Source: Thermohalobaculum sp965247385
GTDB lineage: Bacteria > Pseudomonadota > Alphaproteobacteria > Rhodobacterales > Rhodobacteraceae
Assembly (NCBI GenBank): GCA_965247385.1
Contig: CBDFHG010000007.1
Span: forward strand, 1,116,001 to 1,180,000
Reading direction: 5' to 3'
DNA: 64,000 nucleotides
A model generated the notes under the pieces. The model was not told where the DNA came from, did not search any database, and saw nothing but the letters and a program-made list of their open reading frames with translations. Shown piece by piece: positions 18,306-27,123 of this stretch (within the stretch, counting starts at the first letter, position 1; the number at the start of each line of letters is the position of its first letter). The translations under genes and the position numbers were made by a program.

Positions 18306-18439
18306 TCCGGTCTCCGCATCCTGGTTGGGCCGGGTATGGCTGCGCCATCCTTGACCGAGTCGGAGAACAGGATGCGAAAGAAACGAAAACAGGGTGTTAA
18401 TAACAAGCGCCTTGGGTTTGGGCTCCGGTCTAAACCCGA

Positions 18440-19330
18440 TCAGACCTCGCCGCGCAGCAGCCTGATGACACCGGAGAAATCGCGGTCCGACTGTCCGGCG
18501 AGGTCCATCAGCGAGTAGATCTGCGTCGCCTGCGCACCCATCGGCGTATGGGCGCCCGCGCCCTGAGCCGCCTGCATGGCGATGCGCAGATCCTTCAGCA
18601 TCAGCGCCGCGGCGAAACCGGGTTGGTAGTCGCGGTTGGCGGGCGAGGCAGGGACCGGACCGGGTGCCGGACAATAGTCGTTCAGCGACCAGCAGCGCGC
18701 CGTCGCGGTGGACGAAATCTCGTAGAGCTTCTGCGCCTCCAGCCCCAGCTTGTCGGCCAGGTTGAAGCCCTCGGAGACCGCAATCATCTGGATTGCCAGC
18801 ATCATGTTGTTGCAGATCTTGGCGGCACAACCGGCCCCGGCGGCCCCGGCATGGAAGATGTTCTTGCCCATCGCCTCGAGCACAGGGCTGGCGGCGGCGA
18901 AGGCATCGTCGCTGCCTCCGACCATGAAGGTCAGAGTCCCCCCCGTGGCACCGCCGACGCCGCCGGACATCGGGCTGTCCACCATCTTCTGGCCACGCTC
19001 CCCGGCTTCGGCGATGACGATGCGCGCGGTGTCTACGTCGATGGTCGAGCAATCGATGAAGACGGTCCCCGGCGCGGCGGCGGCGAGGATGCCATCAGCA
19101 CCCTGATAGACCGCGCGCACATGTTTGGCGGCAGGCAGGGCGGTCACGACGACCTCGGCGCCCGTAGCAGCCGCATTGGCGCTGTCGGCCCGGTCGCCGC
19201 CATCGTCGACCAGCGCCGCGCAGGCGTCCCCGGACAGGTCGAAGCCCGTCACCTGGTGCCCCGCTTTCAACAGGTTCCGCGCCATCGGAAAACCCATGTT
19301 GCCGAGGCCGATGAAACCGATCTTCGCCAT
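18440..19330 (-). CDS. mmsB: 3-hydroxyisobutyrate dehydrogenase
   Basis: 296 residues of the beta-hydroxyacid dehydrogenase family. The N-terminal Rossmann motif is MAKIGFIGLGNMGFPMARNL, the substrate block is FIDCSTIDVDTARIV then DSPMSGGVGGATGGTLTFMV, and the catalytic Lys is in GCAAKICNNMMLAIQMIAVS. It oxidises 3-hydroxyisobutyrate to methylmalonate semialdehyde in valine degradation. The ATG at 19330 gives the standard N-terminus and has a gaggag-type ribosome binding site; the frame open further upstream is not coding. No other valine genes adjoin it, so a related substrate is possible. Confidence 0.88.
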   Translation of the reverse strand: MAKIGFIGLGNMGFPMARNLLKAGHQVTGFDLSGDACAALVDDGGDRADSANAAATGAEVVVTALPAAKHVRAVYQGADGILAAAAPGTVFIDCSTIDVDTARIVIAEAGERGQKMVDSPMSGGVGGATGGTLTFMVGGSDDAFAAASPVLEAMGKNIFHAGAAGAGCAAKICNNMMLAIQMIAVSEGFNLADKLGLEAQKLYEISSTATARCWSLNDYCPAPGPVPASPANRDYQPGFAAALMLKDLRIAMQAAQGAGAHTPMGAQATQIYSLMDLAGQSDRDFSGVIRLLRGEV

Positions 19331-19462
19331 TTGTTTCTCCTCGCCCGAGCGCGCCCGGCCCCATGCCGGTCGCAAAGCGGTTTGCCAATCCGCCGCGGCT
19401 GTGGTGTGATCGCCGCGCGTTCCGACCGATCCATACCGCATCCACAAAGGCAAAACAGCCCG

Positions 19463-20218
19463 TTGATCGATACAGCCACGCTTCTCATCGTCGCAGCCAC
19501 CTTCCTGCTGGCCGGATTGGTCAAGGGTGTCATCGGGCTTGGCCTGCCAACGGTCTCGCTGGCGCTGTTGACCGCCACGCTGGGGTTGCAACCGGCGATG
19601 GCGCTGATGCTGGCGCCGTCCTTCGTGACAAACCTGTGGCAGGCGGCGACCGGCGGGTACGGGCAGGCGATCCGGGCGCGCCTGTGGCCGTTTCTCATGG
19701 CCGCCACGGCGACGGTCTGGACCGGCGCGGCGATGGCGGCACCGGTGGATGTGGCGTTGCTGTCGGCGCTGCTAGGCGGACTGCTGGCGGTTTATGCGGC
19801 GATCGGTTTGAAATCGACGCGGGGCGGGGCGCGCTTGGCGCTGCCACCGGGCCGCGAACGATGGGCCGGGCCGCTGGCAGGATGCGTAAACGGGGTCCTG
19901 ACCGGGATGACCGGCTCGTTCGTAGTACCCGGCGTGCCCTATTTGCAGGCGCTGGGGTTGCCACGCGACATGCTGATCCAGGCAATGGGGGTGCTGTTCA
20001 CTCTCTCCACCGCGGCACTGGGGCTGGCGCTGGCCGGGCGTGGCCTGCTGAATGCCGATCTGGGTCTGCAATCGGTGACGGCGATCCCGCCCGCGCTGCT
20101 GGGAATGGTGCTGGGCCGCTGGTTGCGCGGACGACTTTCGGAGGCCACGTTCCGCAAGGTGTTCTTCGTGGCGCTGCTGGGGCTGGGGATCTATATCGCC
20201 GTGCATTCGCTGGGATAA
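19463..20218 (+). CDS. TauE/SafE (TSUP) family membrane permease
   Basis: About 251 residues, nearly all hydrophobic, with seven to eight predicted helices in two halves. Family patterns are LLAGLVKGVIGLGLPTVSLA at the N-terminus and LAGCVNGVLTGMTGSFVVPG in the middle (repeat-related halves), with a C-terminal FRKVFFVALLGLGIYI. TSUP proteins move sulfite, sulfonates or other small anions; the substrate here is unknown. No ATG fits; the TTG at 19463 gives a short N-terminus before helix 1 and is my choice. It is divergent from mmsB (132 bp apart) and is unrelated in detail to the two TSUP genes at 54-56 kb. Confidence 0.78.
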   Translation: MIDTATLLIVAATFLLAGLVKGVIGLGLPTVSLALLTATLGLQPAMALMLAPSFVTNLWQAATGGYGQAIRARLWPFLMAATATVWTGAAMAAPVDVALLSALLGGLLAVYAAIGLKSTRGGARLALPPGRERWAGPLAGCVNGVLTGMTGSFVVPGVPYLQALGLPRDMLIQAMGVLFTLSTAALGLALAGRGLLNADLGLQSVTAIPPALLGMVLGRWLRGRLSEATFRKVFFVALLGLGIYIAVHSLG

Positions 20219-20367
20219 AGCGTTTTGCTGCCAATCTGAATCACGTTCTCCTTTCTGTCGATCCCGCCGTTGACTATTTTTATATTGTATTTCAATATGT
20301 TATACATGTGCACACTGTGTTGTGATCCACCGGCACCGATCGAGTACCCTGAGAAATACTTGAGGAT

Positions 20368-20631
20368 TCAACCCGCAATCCCGCTGTGGCGGCGCAAGAG
20401 GCCAATCATGGCGCGGTGGACCTCCGGCACCTCGCGCGCGCCGGTGACCCAGTAATAGAGGTCCCAGTCGTTCTCTTCCAGCAGCGTCTCGTAGACATCG
20501 AGCATCGGCGCTTCGAGACCGGCAAGTTCGGCATCGGCGAAACCGCCAAGGATCAGGTCCATCTCCTTGGTGCCGCGCCGCCAGCTGCGCATGCGGAGGC
20601 GTTTGATGCGGGTCTCGCGGGGCTCGGTCAT
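20368..20631 (-). CDS. sdhE: FAD assembly factor SdhE (DUF339)
   Basis: 87 residues from the ATG giving MTEPRETRIKRLRMRSWRRG. The signature RSWRRGTKEMDLILGGFAD contains the RGxxE-type motif in variant form (RGTKEMD), followed by the acidic helical part YETLLEENDWDLYYWVTG. The family attaches FAD covalently to the flavoprotein subunit of succinate dehydrogenase. The start overlaps the stop of the upstream ROK kinase gene by ATGA, so the two are translationally coupled; the frame open further upstream is inside that gene. Confidence 0.9.
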   Translation of the reverse strand: MTEPRETRIKRLRMRSWRRGTKEMDLILGGFADAELAGLEAPMLDVYETLLEENDWDLYYWVTGAREVPEVHRAMIGLLRRHSGIAG

Positions 20632-21551
20632 GGCACTTCGCCCGCCGGTTCGGAATCCGGCCACAGCCAGGCCGCACCGATCACCCCGGCGCTGTCGCCC
20701 AGACGGTTTTTCAGGATCGGTGTCTCGAACACATCCGAGATGACGTGAGGGCGCATCGCATCGGGCAACCTGTCACAGAGATGATCCAGGTTCGACAAAC
20801 CGCCACCCAGCACGATTGCGTTAGGGTCGAGCAGGTTCACCACGCCCGCCAACGCGCGGGCGAGGCGGTCGAGATGCCGCTCCAGCGTCGCCACCGCCGC
20901 CGCGTCGGCTTCCGCTGCGCGGGCGACGATTTGGGGCGGGTCCAGGGTGTCGCCGGTAGCGCGGGCGTGATCGGCGGTCAATGCCGGGCCGGAACACCAG
21001 GTTTCGATGCAACCATCGCGGCCGCAATAGCAAGGCGGCCCGGGAAGCTCGTCGGTCGAGGCGGCAGGCAAGCGGTTGTGGCCCCATTCACCCGCGATCA
21101 GATTATGCCCGGCGAGAACCCGGCCGCCGGAGACAATTCCACTCCCGACACCGGTGCCGAGGATCACGCCAAAAACCGTGTCCAGACCCTGCGCTGCTCC
21201 GGCCATCGCTTCGGCCAGTGCAAAACAATTCGCGTCGTTCTGGAGTCGGACCGGGCGGCCTAGCGCGGCAGTCAAGTCACGATCGAAGCTGCGGCCGTTC
21301 AAGACAACTGTATTGGAATTGCGGATCAGGCTGGTTGCGGGTGAGAGCGATCCGGGAATGCCGATGCCGATCGCTGGCGCCTGCGCGCCAGCCTCGGTCT
21401 CGACCGCGGCGACCATGTCAACGATGTTTCGAATGATCTGGTCATAGTCGTGATGCGGAGTGAATGTCCGGAGCCGCGCAAGCTCGCCGCCACCGGGACC
21501 GAGCGCCACCGCTTCGGTCTTGGTGCCGCCGAGATCGACACCGATGCGCAT
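20628..21551 (-). CDS. ROK-family sugar kinase (glucokinase / N-acetylglucosamine kinase type)
   Basis: 307 residues. The N-terminal phosphate loop is MRIGVDLGGTKTEAVALG, the catalytic Asp lies in LQNDANCFALAEA, and the ROK zinc and signature region runs from AGEWGHNRLP to CYCGRDGCIETWCSGPAL, with the CxCGxxGCIE cysteines and the upstream His. It phosphorylates hexoses or amino sugars with ATP; fructokinase, glucokinase and NagK specificities cannot be separated by eye. It sits between an XRE regulator (16 bp upstream) and sdhE (overlapping), so probably one transcript. Confidence 0.87.
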   Translation of the reverse strand: MRIGVDLGGTKTEAVALGPGGGELARLRTFTPHHDYDQIIRNIVDMVAAVETEAGAQAPAIGIGIPGSLSPATSLIRNSNTVVLNGRSFDRDLTAALGRPVRLQNDANCFALAEAMAGAAQGLDTVFGVILGTGVGSGIVSGGRVLAGHNLIAGEWGHNRLPAASTDELPGPPCYCGRDGCIETWCSGPALTADHARATGDTLDPPQIVARAAEADAAAVATLERHLDRLARALAGVVNLLDPNAIVLGGGLSNLDHLCDRLPDAMRPHVISDVFETPILKNRLGDSAGVIGAAWLWPDSEPAGEVP

Positions 21552-21567
21552 ATCCCAGCGTCCGAAT

Positions 21568-21969
21568 TCAGGCCTGATCCGCCATCTCGCGCAGCCGCTT
21601 CTCCAGCTTCGCCAGACGATCGTTGGCCCTGGCATTGGCGACGTGGATGTCTCGGATCTCGCCCAGCAGCACCGACAGTTCCGCCGGAAGGGTCTTGCCG
21701 CTGGTGCGCGGCGCCGTGCCGCCATCGCCCGCTCCGGTCAACAGCCAAATCATCGAGACGTTCAGGAAACCGGCAACCATTTGCAAATGGTTGGCGCGCG
21801 GCTCGGAGCGATCGGATTCCCAGTTCCGGATCGTTTGCGCCCGCAAGCCCAGCCGCTTTGCAAGCTGTTCCTGGGTCAGATCCTGGCTTTCGCGCGCAAG
21901 TGCCAACCGGTCGCCGAAGGTCGCGGCGTCCTCGCTGTAGTCATCCATGATGTGCTGCTCGTGAATCAT
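21568..21969 (-). CDS. XRE-family transcriptional regulator
   Basis: 133 residues (or 126 from the second ATG at 21948). The helix-turn-helix is at about 18-75: FGDRLALARESQDLTQEQLA, KRLGLRAQTIRNWESDRSEP, LQMVAGFLNVSMIWLLTGAG. A charged C-terminal helix (RANDRLAKLEKRLREMADQA) may be a dimerisation coiled coil. First gene of the run xre-ROK-sdhE. A CT repeat (21975-21986) lies directly upstream of the start. It is divergent from the DMT transporter gene, which it might control (inference). Confidence 0.85.
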   Translation of the reverse strand: MIHEQHIMDDYSEDAATFGDRLALARESQDLTQEQLAKRLGLRAQTIRNWESDRSEPRANHLQMVAGFLNVSMIWLLTGAGDGGTAPRTSGKTLPAELSVLLGEIRDIHVANARANDRLAKLEKRLREMADQA

Positions 21970-22089
21970 CTATAACTCTCTCTCTCTGTGATGTGCCGGG
22001 TCGATCACTATCGCATCGCGGGGGCAGGCAAAACAGGACCCCCGGTCGCAGGTGTCGGGGCCGCATGATCCGGGTGGTGCTGGATTGGA

Positions 22090-23061
22090 ATGCACGCCAG
22101 TGTATTGCGCGAATCGCTAGATGTGAGCAAACGCGTGGCCGACACTCGTAGACACGGAATCGACATGTCGGCCCGCGCCTGGGCGGAACTGGTCCTGCTG
22201 TCGGTGATCTGGGGCGGAACCTTCTTCTCGGTCGCCATCGCGCTGCGTGAAATCGGGCCGGTGACGGTGGTGCTGCACCGGGTCGGCTGGGCGGCGGTGC
22301 TGTTGTGGCTCGTGGTTGCGGCGCGCGGATTGAAGATGCCGCGCGGGGCGCGCCTGTGGGGCGCCTTCCTGGTGATGGGGTGCCTGAACAACGTCATCCC
22401 GTTCACCCTGATGAGCTGGGGCCAGATCCAGATCGGCACCGGGGTGACGGCAATCTTCAACGCCATGACGGCGGTTTTCGCGGTGCTGGTGGCGGCGATG
22501 TTCCTGCGCGACGAGCCGTTGAGCGCGCGCAAGCTGTGCGGAGTTGTGCTGGGATTCCTTGGAGTTGTGGTCGTCAAGGGCATCGACAAGCTGGGCGCGC
22601 TGGACGGCCAGGCGTTGGGCACCTACGCGGTGCTGGCGGGCGCATTGAGCTATGCCTTCGCGGGGGTCTGGGCGCGCCGCACAATGGCCGGACAACCGCC
22701 GGAGGTAGCGGCGGCGGGAATGCTGACCGCCTCGACATTGGTGATGGTGCCGCTGGTCCTGGCAACCGAGGGCGTGCCGACCCTGGCGCTGTCGGCCCCG
22801 ACCTGGGGCGCAATCGGCTATTATTCGGCGGTGGCGACGGCGGTGGCATATCTGCTGTATTACCGGGTGCTGGCGATGGCCGGGGCGGGGAACCTGCTGC
22901 TGTGCACGCTGATAATTCCACCGGTTGCGATCCTTCTGGGGGTGGCGTTCCTGGACGAGGTTCTGGAACCTCAAACCCTGGCCGGCTTCGCCCTGATCGC
23001 CACCGGGCTGGCAGCGATCGACGGGCGATTGTTGCGGTGGAAGCGGTTAACGAACCCCTGA
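22090..23061 (+). CDS. EamA/DMT-superfamily transporter
   Basis: 323 residues (298 if started at the ATG at 22165, which gives MSARAWAELVLLSVIWGGTF, the more family-like N-terminus). Ten hydrophobic helices form two EamA repeats. The first repeat holds WGGTFFSVAIALREIGPVTV, the second contains YAFAGVWARRTMAGQ and ends FLDEVLEPQTLAGFALIATG. It is an inner-membrane exporter of metabolites or amino acids of unknown specificity. Monocistronic as far as can be seen; an array of 11-bp repeats follows its stop by about 50 bp. Confidence 0.88.
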   Translation: MHASVLRESLDVSKRVADTRRHGIDMSARAWAELVLLSVIWGGTFFSVAIALREIGPVTVVLHRVGWAAVLLWLVVAARGLKMPRGARLWGAFLVMGCLNNVIPFTLMSWGQIQIGTGVTAIFNAMTAVFAVLVAAMFLRDEPLSARKLCGVVLGFLGVVVVKGIDKLGALDGQALGTYAVLAGALSYAFAGVWARRTMAGQPPEVAAAGMLTASTLVMVPLVLATEGVPTLALSAPTWGAIGYYSAVATAVAYLLYYRVLAMAGAGNLLLCTLIIPPVAILLGVAFLDEVLEPQTLAGFALIATGLAAIDGRLLRWKRLTNP

Positions 23062-23111
23062 TACCAAGCCCCGTCGAGTGAGCCTCATACCGCCTGCCGC
23101 TCGAATCCAAC

Positions 23112-23166
23112 GGTGGTGTTTTGGTGGTGTTTTGGTGGTGTTTTGGTAGTCCTTCGGTAGTGCCCC
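23112..23166 (+). repeat. Array of five 11-bp repeats, copy 1
   Basis: Three units of ggtggtgtttt are followed by ggtagtccttc and ggtagtgcccc. A second five-unit array of the same 11-bp family lies at 63142-63196 in the opposite orientation. No gene in this window reads through it convincingly. Confidence 0.85.
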
Positions 23167-23269
23167 GCTGGCCCGACATCCAATCCGGCCCCGGAGGTGG
23201 GGAGGGACGGCAAGGGGATGGATTTCAACCCATGCAAGCTGGTATTGACGAGAGGTTGCAGCGGGTAGA

Positions 23270-23874
23270 ATGAGCCGATCAATGATCTTTGAAACCGAAC
23301 GCCTGATCATCCGAAACCGGCACGATGAAAACCGACCGGTGATGGCCGCGATTGCCGGGAATCCACAAGCGCGAATCCACTTGCCGGGTCTGATGAACCG
23401 CGCCGAGTCGGACGAATTCATCGACCACCAGATCGAAACCATCGACCGGCTCGGCTGCGGATACGCTGCGGTCGAGTACAAGGCCAATGGCGCCGTTGTC
23501 GGGGATGGCGGGATAAAGCCGGTGCCGGACAACCTGCCGCTCAAAGGCGAGGGGCGCTTCGAGATCGGCTGGCAACTCGATCCGCGATATTTCGGCATGG
23601 GACTCGCTCCGAGGCAGCGCGGGGCTGGTTGAAGCATAGCTTCGGGACGCTGGGGTTGGACGAAGTTGTCGCCTGTACTGCGGCAATCAACACGCCATCG
23701 GAAAAGGTCATGCAGCGCATCGGCATGACCCGCGACCCGGCGCTAGATTTCGATCACCCAAAATTGCCGGAAGGGCACCGGTTGCGGCCGCACATTGTCT
23801 ATTCGATTTTGAACCCGGATGCGCATTCCGGGGTATTCGGCCGCCTGTTCCAGCAACATCCCGCCGTCCGGTGA
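23270..23874 (+). pseudogene. GNAT-family N-acetyltransferase, single-base frameshift
   Basis: The first frame encodes MSRSMIFETERLIIRNRHDE through EIGWQLDPRYFGMGLAP, a GNAT N-terminal half of the RimJ/RimL type. The second half (WLKHSFGTLGLDEVVACTAA, INTPSEKVMQRIGM, then HRLRPHIVYSI) is in another frame. Restoring one G near 23611-23612 would read GLAPEAARGWLKHSF and join them into one protein of about 200 residues. The break falls at the acetyl-CoA binding loop, so neither half should be active. A sequencing error is the alternative. The start could also be the ATG at 23282. Confidence 0.8.
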
Positions 23875-23981
23875 AAGCCCGTCCGGTGAAAGACAGTGGC
23901 CACGTCCCGCTTGCTCCACCACCCCTTGAGGGGTAGAACGCCCCCCTGCCCTTTTCTCCTATCCCTCCCAGGAGCACGCCA

Positions 23982-25184
23982 ATGGCCTTTCTCGCCGACA
24001 CCCTCGCCCGTGTGAAACCCTCGCCGACCATTGCCATCTCGGCCATGGCGATGGAGTTGAAAGCCGCCGGCAAGGATATCATCGCGTTGAGCGCCGGCGA
24101 GCCGGATTTCGACACCCCGGACAACATCAGTGAGGCCGGCAAGGCCGCCATCGACGCGGGCAAGACCAAATACACCGCGCCCGACGGGATCCCGGAGCTG
24201 AAGCAGGCGATCTGCGCCAAGTTCAAGCGCGAGAACGGGCTCGACTACACGCCGGCCCAGGCCTCGGTCGGCACCGGCGCCAAGCAGGTGCTGTTCAACG
24301 CCCTGATCGCGACCCTGAACCCGGGCGACGAGGTCGTCATCCCGGCGCCTTACTGGGTCAGCTATCCGGACATGGTGCTGCTGGGCGGCGGCACTCCGGT
24401 AACGGCCGAGGCGACGCTGGAGAACAATTTCAAGCTGATGCCGGAGCAGTTGGAAGCAGCAATCACGCCCAAGACCAAGTGGCTGATCTTCAACTCGCCG
24501 TCCAACCCCTCGGGCGCGGGCTATTCCCGCGACGAGCTGAAGCAGTTGACCGATGTCTTGATTCGCCACCCCCATGTCTGGGTGATGACCGACGACATGT
24601 ACGAGCATATCAGCTATCCGCCGTTCGAGTTCGTCACGCCCGTGCAGGTCGAGCCCGGGCTCTATGAACGCACCCTGACAGTGAACGGGGTCTCGAAAGC
24701 CTATGCTATGACCGGCTGGCGTATCGGTTATGCGGCCGGGCCGGAGCATTTGATCGCGGCCATGCGCAAGGTGCAGTCGCAGTCGACATCGAACCCCTCG
24801 TCGATCAGCCAATGGGCGGCGGTCGAGGCGTTGAACGGATCGCAGGATTATATCCAGACCAGCCGCGTCGCGTTCCAGCGCCGCCGGGACCTGGTGGTGT
24901 CGATGCTGAACCAGGCGACCGGAATCCAGTGCCGGACCCCGGAGGGCGCATTCTATGTCTACCCCTCAATCAAGGACTGCATCGGCAAGACCACGCCGGG
25001 CGACACGGTGATCGAAAACGACGAGGCGTTCTGCACCGCGTTGCTGGAGGACGAGGGCGTGGCGGCGGTGTTCGGCGCGGCCTTCGGGCTGAGCCCGAAT
25101 TTCCGGGTCTCGTATGCCACCTCGGACGAATTGCTGGAAGACGCCTGCCAGCGCATCCAGCGGTTCTGCGGCAGTTTGCGCTGA
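23982..25184 (+). CDS. aatA: Aspartate aminotransferase (class I, PLP-dependent)
   Basis: 400 residues. The N-terminus is MAFLADTLARVKPSPTIAIS, with the substrate/cofactor blocks LSAGEPDFDTPDNI, NSPSNPSGAGYSRDEL, the PLP lysine in VNGVSKAYAMTGWRIGYAAG, and the carboxylate-binding Arg in LSPNFRVSYATSDELLEDA. This is the type common in alphaproteobacteria (aspC/aatA), interconverting aspartate and oxaloacetate; some members also accept prephenate. A clear ribosome binding site (ccaggag) precedes the ATG. Likely monocistronic. Confidence 0.93.
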   Translation: MAFLADTLARVKPSPTIAISAMAMELKAAGKDIIALSAGEPDFDTPDNISEAGKAAIDAGKTKYTAPDGIPELKQAICAKFKRENGLDYTPAQASVGTGAKQVLFNALIATLNPGDEVVIPAPYWVSYPDMVLLGGGTPVTAEATLENNFKLMPEQLEAAITPKTKWLIFNSPSNPSGAGYSRDELKQLTDVLIRHPHVWVMTDDMYEHISYPPFEFVTPVQVEPGLYERTLTVNGVSKAYAMTGWRIGYAAGPEHLIAAMRKVQSQSTSNPSSISQWAAVEALNGSQDYIQTSRVAFQRRRDLVVSMLNQATGIQCRTPEGAFYVYPSIKDCIGKTTPGDTVIENDEAFCTALLEDEGVAAVFGAAFGLSPNFRVSYATSDELLEDACQRIQRFCGSLR

Positions 25185-25595
25185 GGCAGGATCCAAGAAC
25201 CGAAGGCGCGTGGCATCGGCCGCGCGGCTGAAGGGACCGCCTGGAGCCCTATCCGACCGGATAGAATCGGGTCGGAGGCTTGATCTCTTTGGTTTCACGC
25301 AATTTCCGAGTCGCCGAATGCCTTCCCGCACGGCGCGGCAGAACTGGGCATCGTTACGGGTGAGGTGCCCGTAGTCGGGATGGATCAGATTCGGCCCCCG
25401 GTCGGTGCCCCGGGCCAGGCGGCCGTGGCAGCCGGCGCATTCCTCGGCGAAGGCGACACTGCCTGACGGGGCCGATAAGGACGAGGCAGGCGCGCCGGTG
25501 CCTTCATCGAAAGCGTCAAGGCCCGATGTTCCGAAGACAACAAAGACAACGACGGGGCACGACAGAAGGCCCACGCCAATGAGCAGGTCCTTCAT
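24966..25595 (-). pseudogene. Small c-type cytochrome, C-terminal part degenerate
   Basis: The N-terminus is a membrane anchor or signal (MKDLLIGVGLLSCPVVVFVV) followed by a haem site SVAFAEECAGCHGRLARGTD and RGPNLIHPDYGHLTRNDAQF. After about residue 100 (REGIRRLGNCVKPKRSS) family resemblance is lost: no methionine ligand is recognisable, and the frame runs about 220 bp antisense into aatA, which is clearly the real gene there. I read this as a monohaem cytochrome whose end has been lost or shifted. It lies 80 bp from the left end of the composite mobile structure. Confidence 0.5.
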
Positions 25596-25712
25596 CCCGA
25601 TTCCCCGGTGTTTGCACCCGGAACCGCAGAGCGCATCGGCCCTGGGTGCCTGTCAAAAGATAAACACTGAAAGCTTAAGAAGGGGAATTATATGCCAAAG
25701 TGCCATTGCCCG

Positions 25713-25865
25713 TTAATCTTCATCCTTGACAATGACTTGGCGAAACAAGGCTTTGACGGCTTCATCTTGCGAAGCCTTATAGTCAACAGTTTCTTCCTTC
25801 TCGGCCTTTGTCGGCTGATAGCTGTGAGGTTTCACCACGACAGTTGGTTTGTCTTTGGAAGTCAT
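25713..25865 (-). CDS. 50-residue passenger protein of IS1595 copy A
   Basis: Reads MTSKDKPTVVVKPHSYQPTK, then AEKEETVDYKASQDEAVKAL and FRQVIVKDED. The ATG is preceded by aaggag at 7-base spacing. The product is small, highly charged and without a membrane segment. The gene is repeated in copy B with four base changes, two of them amino-acid changes (His/Arg, Asp/Gly) and two silent, and no frameshift. I do not recognise the family. Its place just inside the IS end and the good ribosome binding site suggest a translated passenger or regulatory protein (inference). Confidence 0.55.
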   Translation of the reverse strand: MTSKDKPTVVVKPHSYQPTKAEKEETVDYKASQDEAVKALFRQVIVKDED

Positions 25866-25897
25866 TGCTACTCCTTTCACGGCAGTACACCGATTAA

Positions 25898-26221
25898 AGC
25901 CAATGGAACGGCCGGAGCGAGGCCCGCTACCTCCGCAGCGTCTGGGCCTCGATGCTCAATGAGGCATACGAGCGCGAGCGTCTCGGTCTGCGTGTCGATC
26001 ACCGCTCCTACAAGGAGCGCGAGGCCGACCGCTGGGTACGCGAGGCAACCGAACACATGGGTCCCACCCTCACCCAGGCCGACCGCAAGGCCGCGCGCCA
26101 GGCGGCGCCGCGAGATACGTCCGGGCACGCCCGGGGCCGGCCCGGTGACCGAGCTCGGTCGGGAGAACCGCCGACGCCGTGCGGCGAGCCTGGAACGGGA
26201 GGCCGCCTGCCAGGCGACTGA
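25898..26221 (+). pseudogene. MobA/MobL-type relaxase remnant (copy A)
   Basis: An open stretch after a stop codon reads RSEARYLRSVWASMLNEAYE and RERLGLRVDHRSYKEREADR followed by TEHMGPTLTQADRKAARQ. The pattern W..xxN.A.E....xRVDHRS...EHxGP resembles the internal part of conjugative relaxases of the MobA/MobL family. No catalytic tyrosine or histidine triad is present and there is no start codon in context, so it is a fragment carried inside the IS. Compared with copy B it lacks 30 bp (EARARGNTIE). Confidence 0.5.
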
Positions 26222-27119
26222 TCGCCTGCCAGGCGACTGATCCAGCCCAACATTTCTTATGTCCACCCACGATGGTATGACAGGGTTGCAAGCCCACGAA
26301 TTGTTCCGTGTCACAAAGGCGGAATGGGTCATACGTTCATCTGGAGTCATGCGATCAACTCCCGGAACCGCAACCGCTTCCCTTTCATTCCAGTTGCTAA
26401 CGCGCCCATCTGATCGGCGGTATCAGATTCACGGATATTATGGCGCGCGGCAAACTCACCGACATAGCGGCCAAGGTGCTTTGCGCTCATGTGGTGGTAG
26501 GTGCCGTGATAGCCCCGCTTGAGCATCGACCAGAAGGATTCGATCCCGTTGGTGTGGGCCATGCCGTTCACATACTCGCCGACACTGTGCCTGACGGTCT
26601 CATGCTCGAACGCCATCCCCCGATACCCGCCGTGATCGTCTGTGCAGACTGTCGCCCCCTCGGCAGCGTGATCGCCGACAAACTCCTGAAGCGTCCTGGC
26701 GTCCGTCCCGCTTGTCACGGCGGCATTCACGCGGTTGGTTTCGCGGTCCTTGGCCCCCACAATGATCGACTTGCCGACACCACCCCTGCCGGCGCGGAGC
26801 TTCTTGTCAGCGTGCTTGTTCTTCTCCTTGCCGCCGATGCAAGTCTCATCGACTTCAACCGGGCCAACGAAAGGAATCTCGCCCGCTTTGAAAGATTTCC
26901 GAAGTCGATGCGCCAGATGCCATGCAGACTTTTGCGTGATCCCAAGATCACGGTGCAGTTTCATACTGGATACACCTTTGAGATTTGTGGAAAGCAGATA
27001 GATGGCTATTGCCCAGATTTGATAGCCAAGCTTCGATCCTTCCATGACCGTTCCAACTTTCATGGAAAACATTCTCTTGTCGGGACAGTCGCGGCATCGG
27101 TGCGTCATTGATTTGTGCG

Positions 27120-27123
27120 TTAG
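27120..27123. repeat. TTAG target duplication, left of nested IS
   Basis: ttag abuts the left end of the nested IS and recurs at 28611-28614 after its right end. Removing the IS and one copy restores the host transposase frame. Confidence 0.85.

Noticed and set aside
18306..19052. Upstream part of the long minus-strand frame that ends with the LdtR-like regulator
   Set aside because: It is another frame of the dehydrogenase gene; the regulator has its own ATG at 18305 and family-like N-terminus.
18548..19462. N-terminal 305 codons of the long plus-strand frame ending in the TSUP permease
   Set aside because: This part is antisense to the dehydrogenase gene; the permease proper begins only at about 19463.
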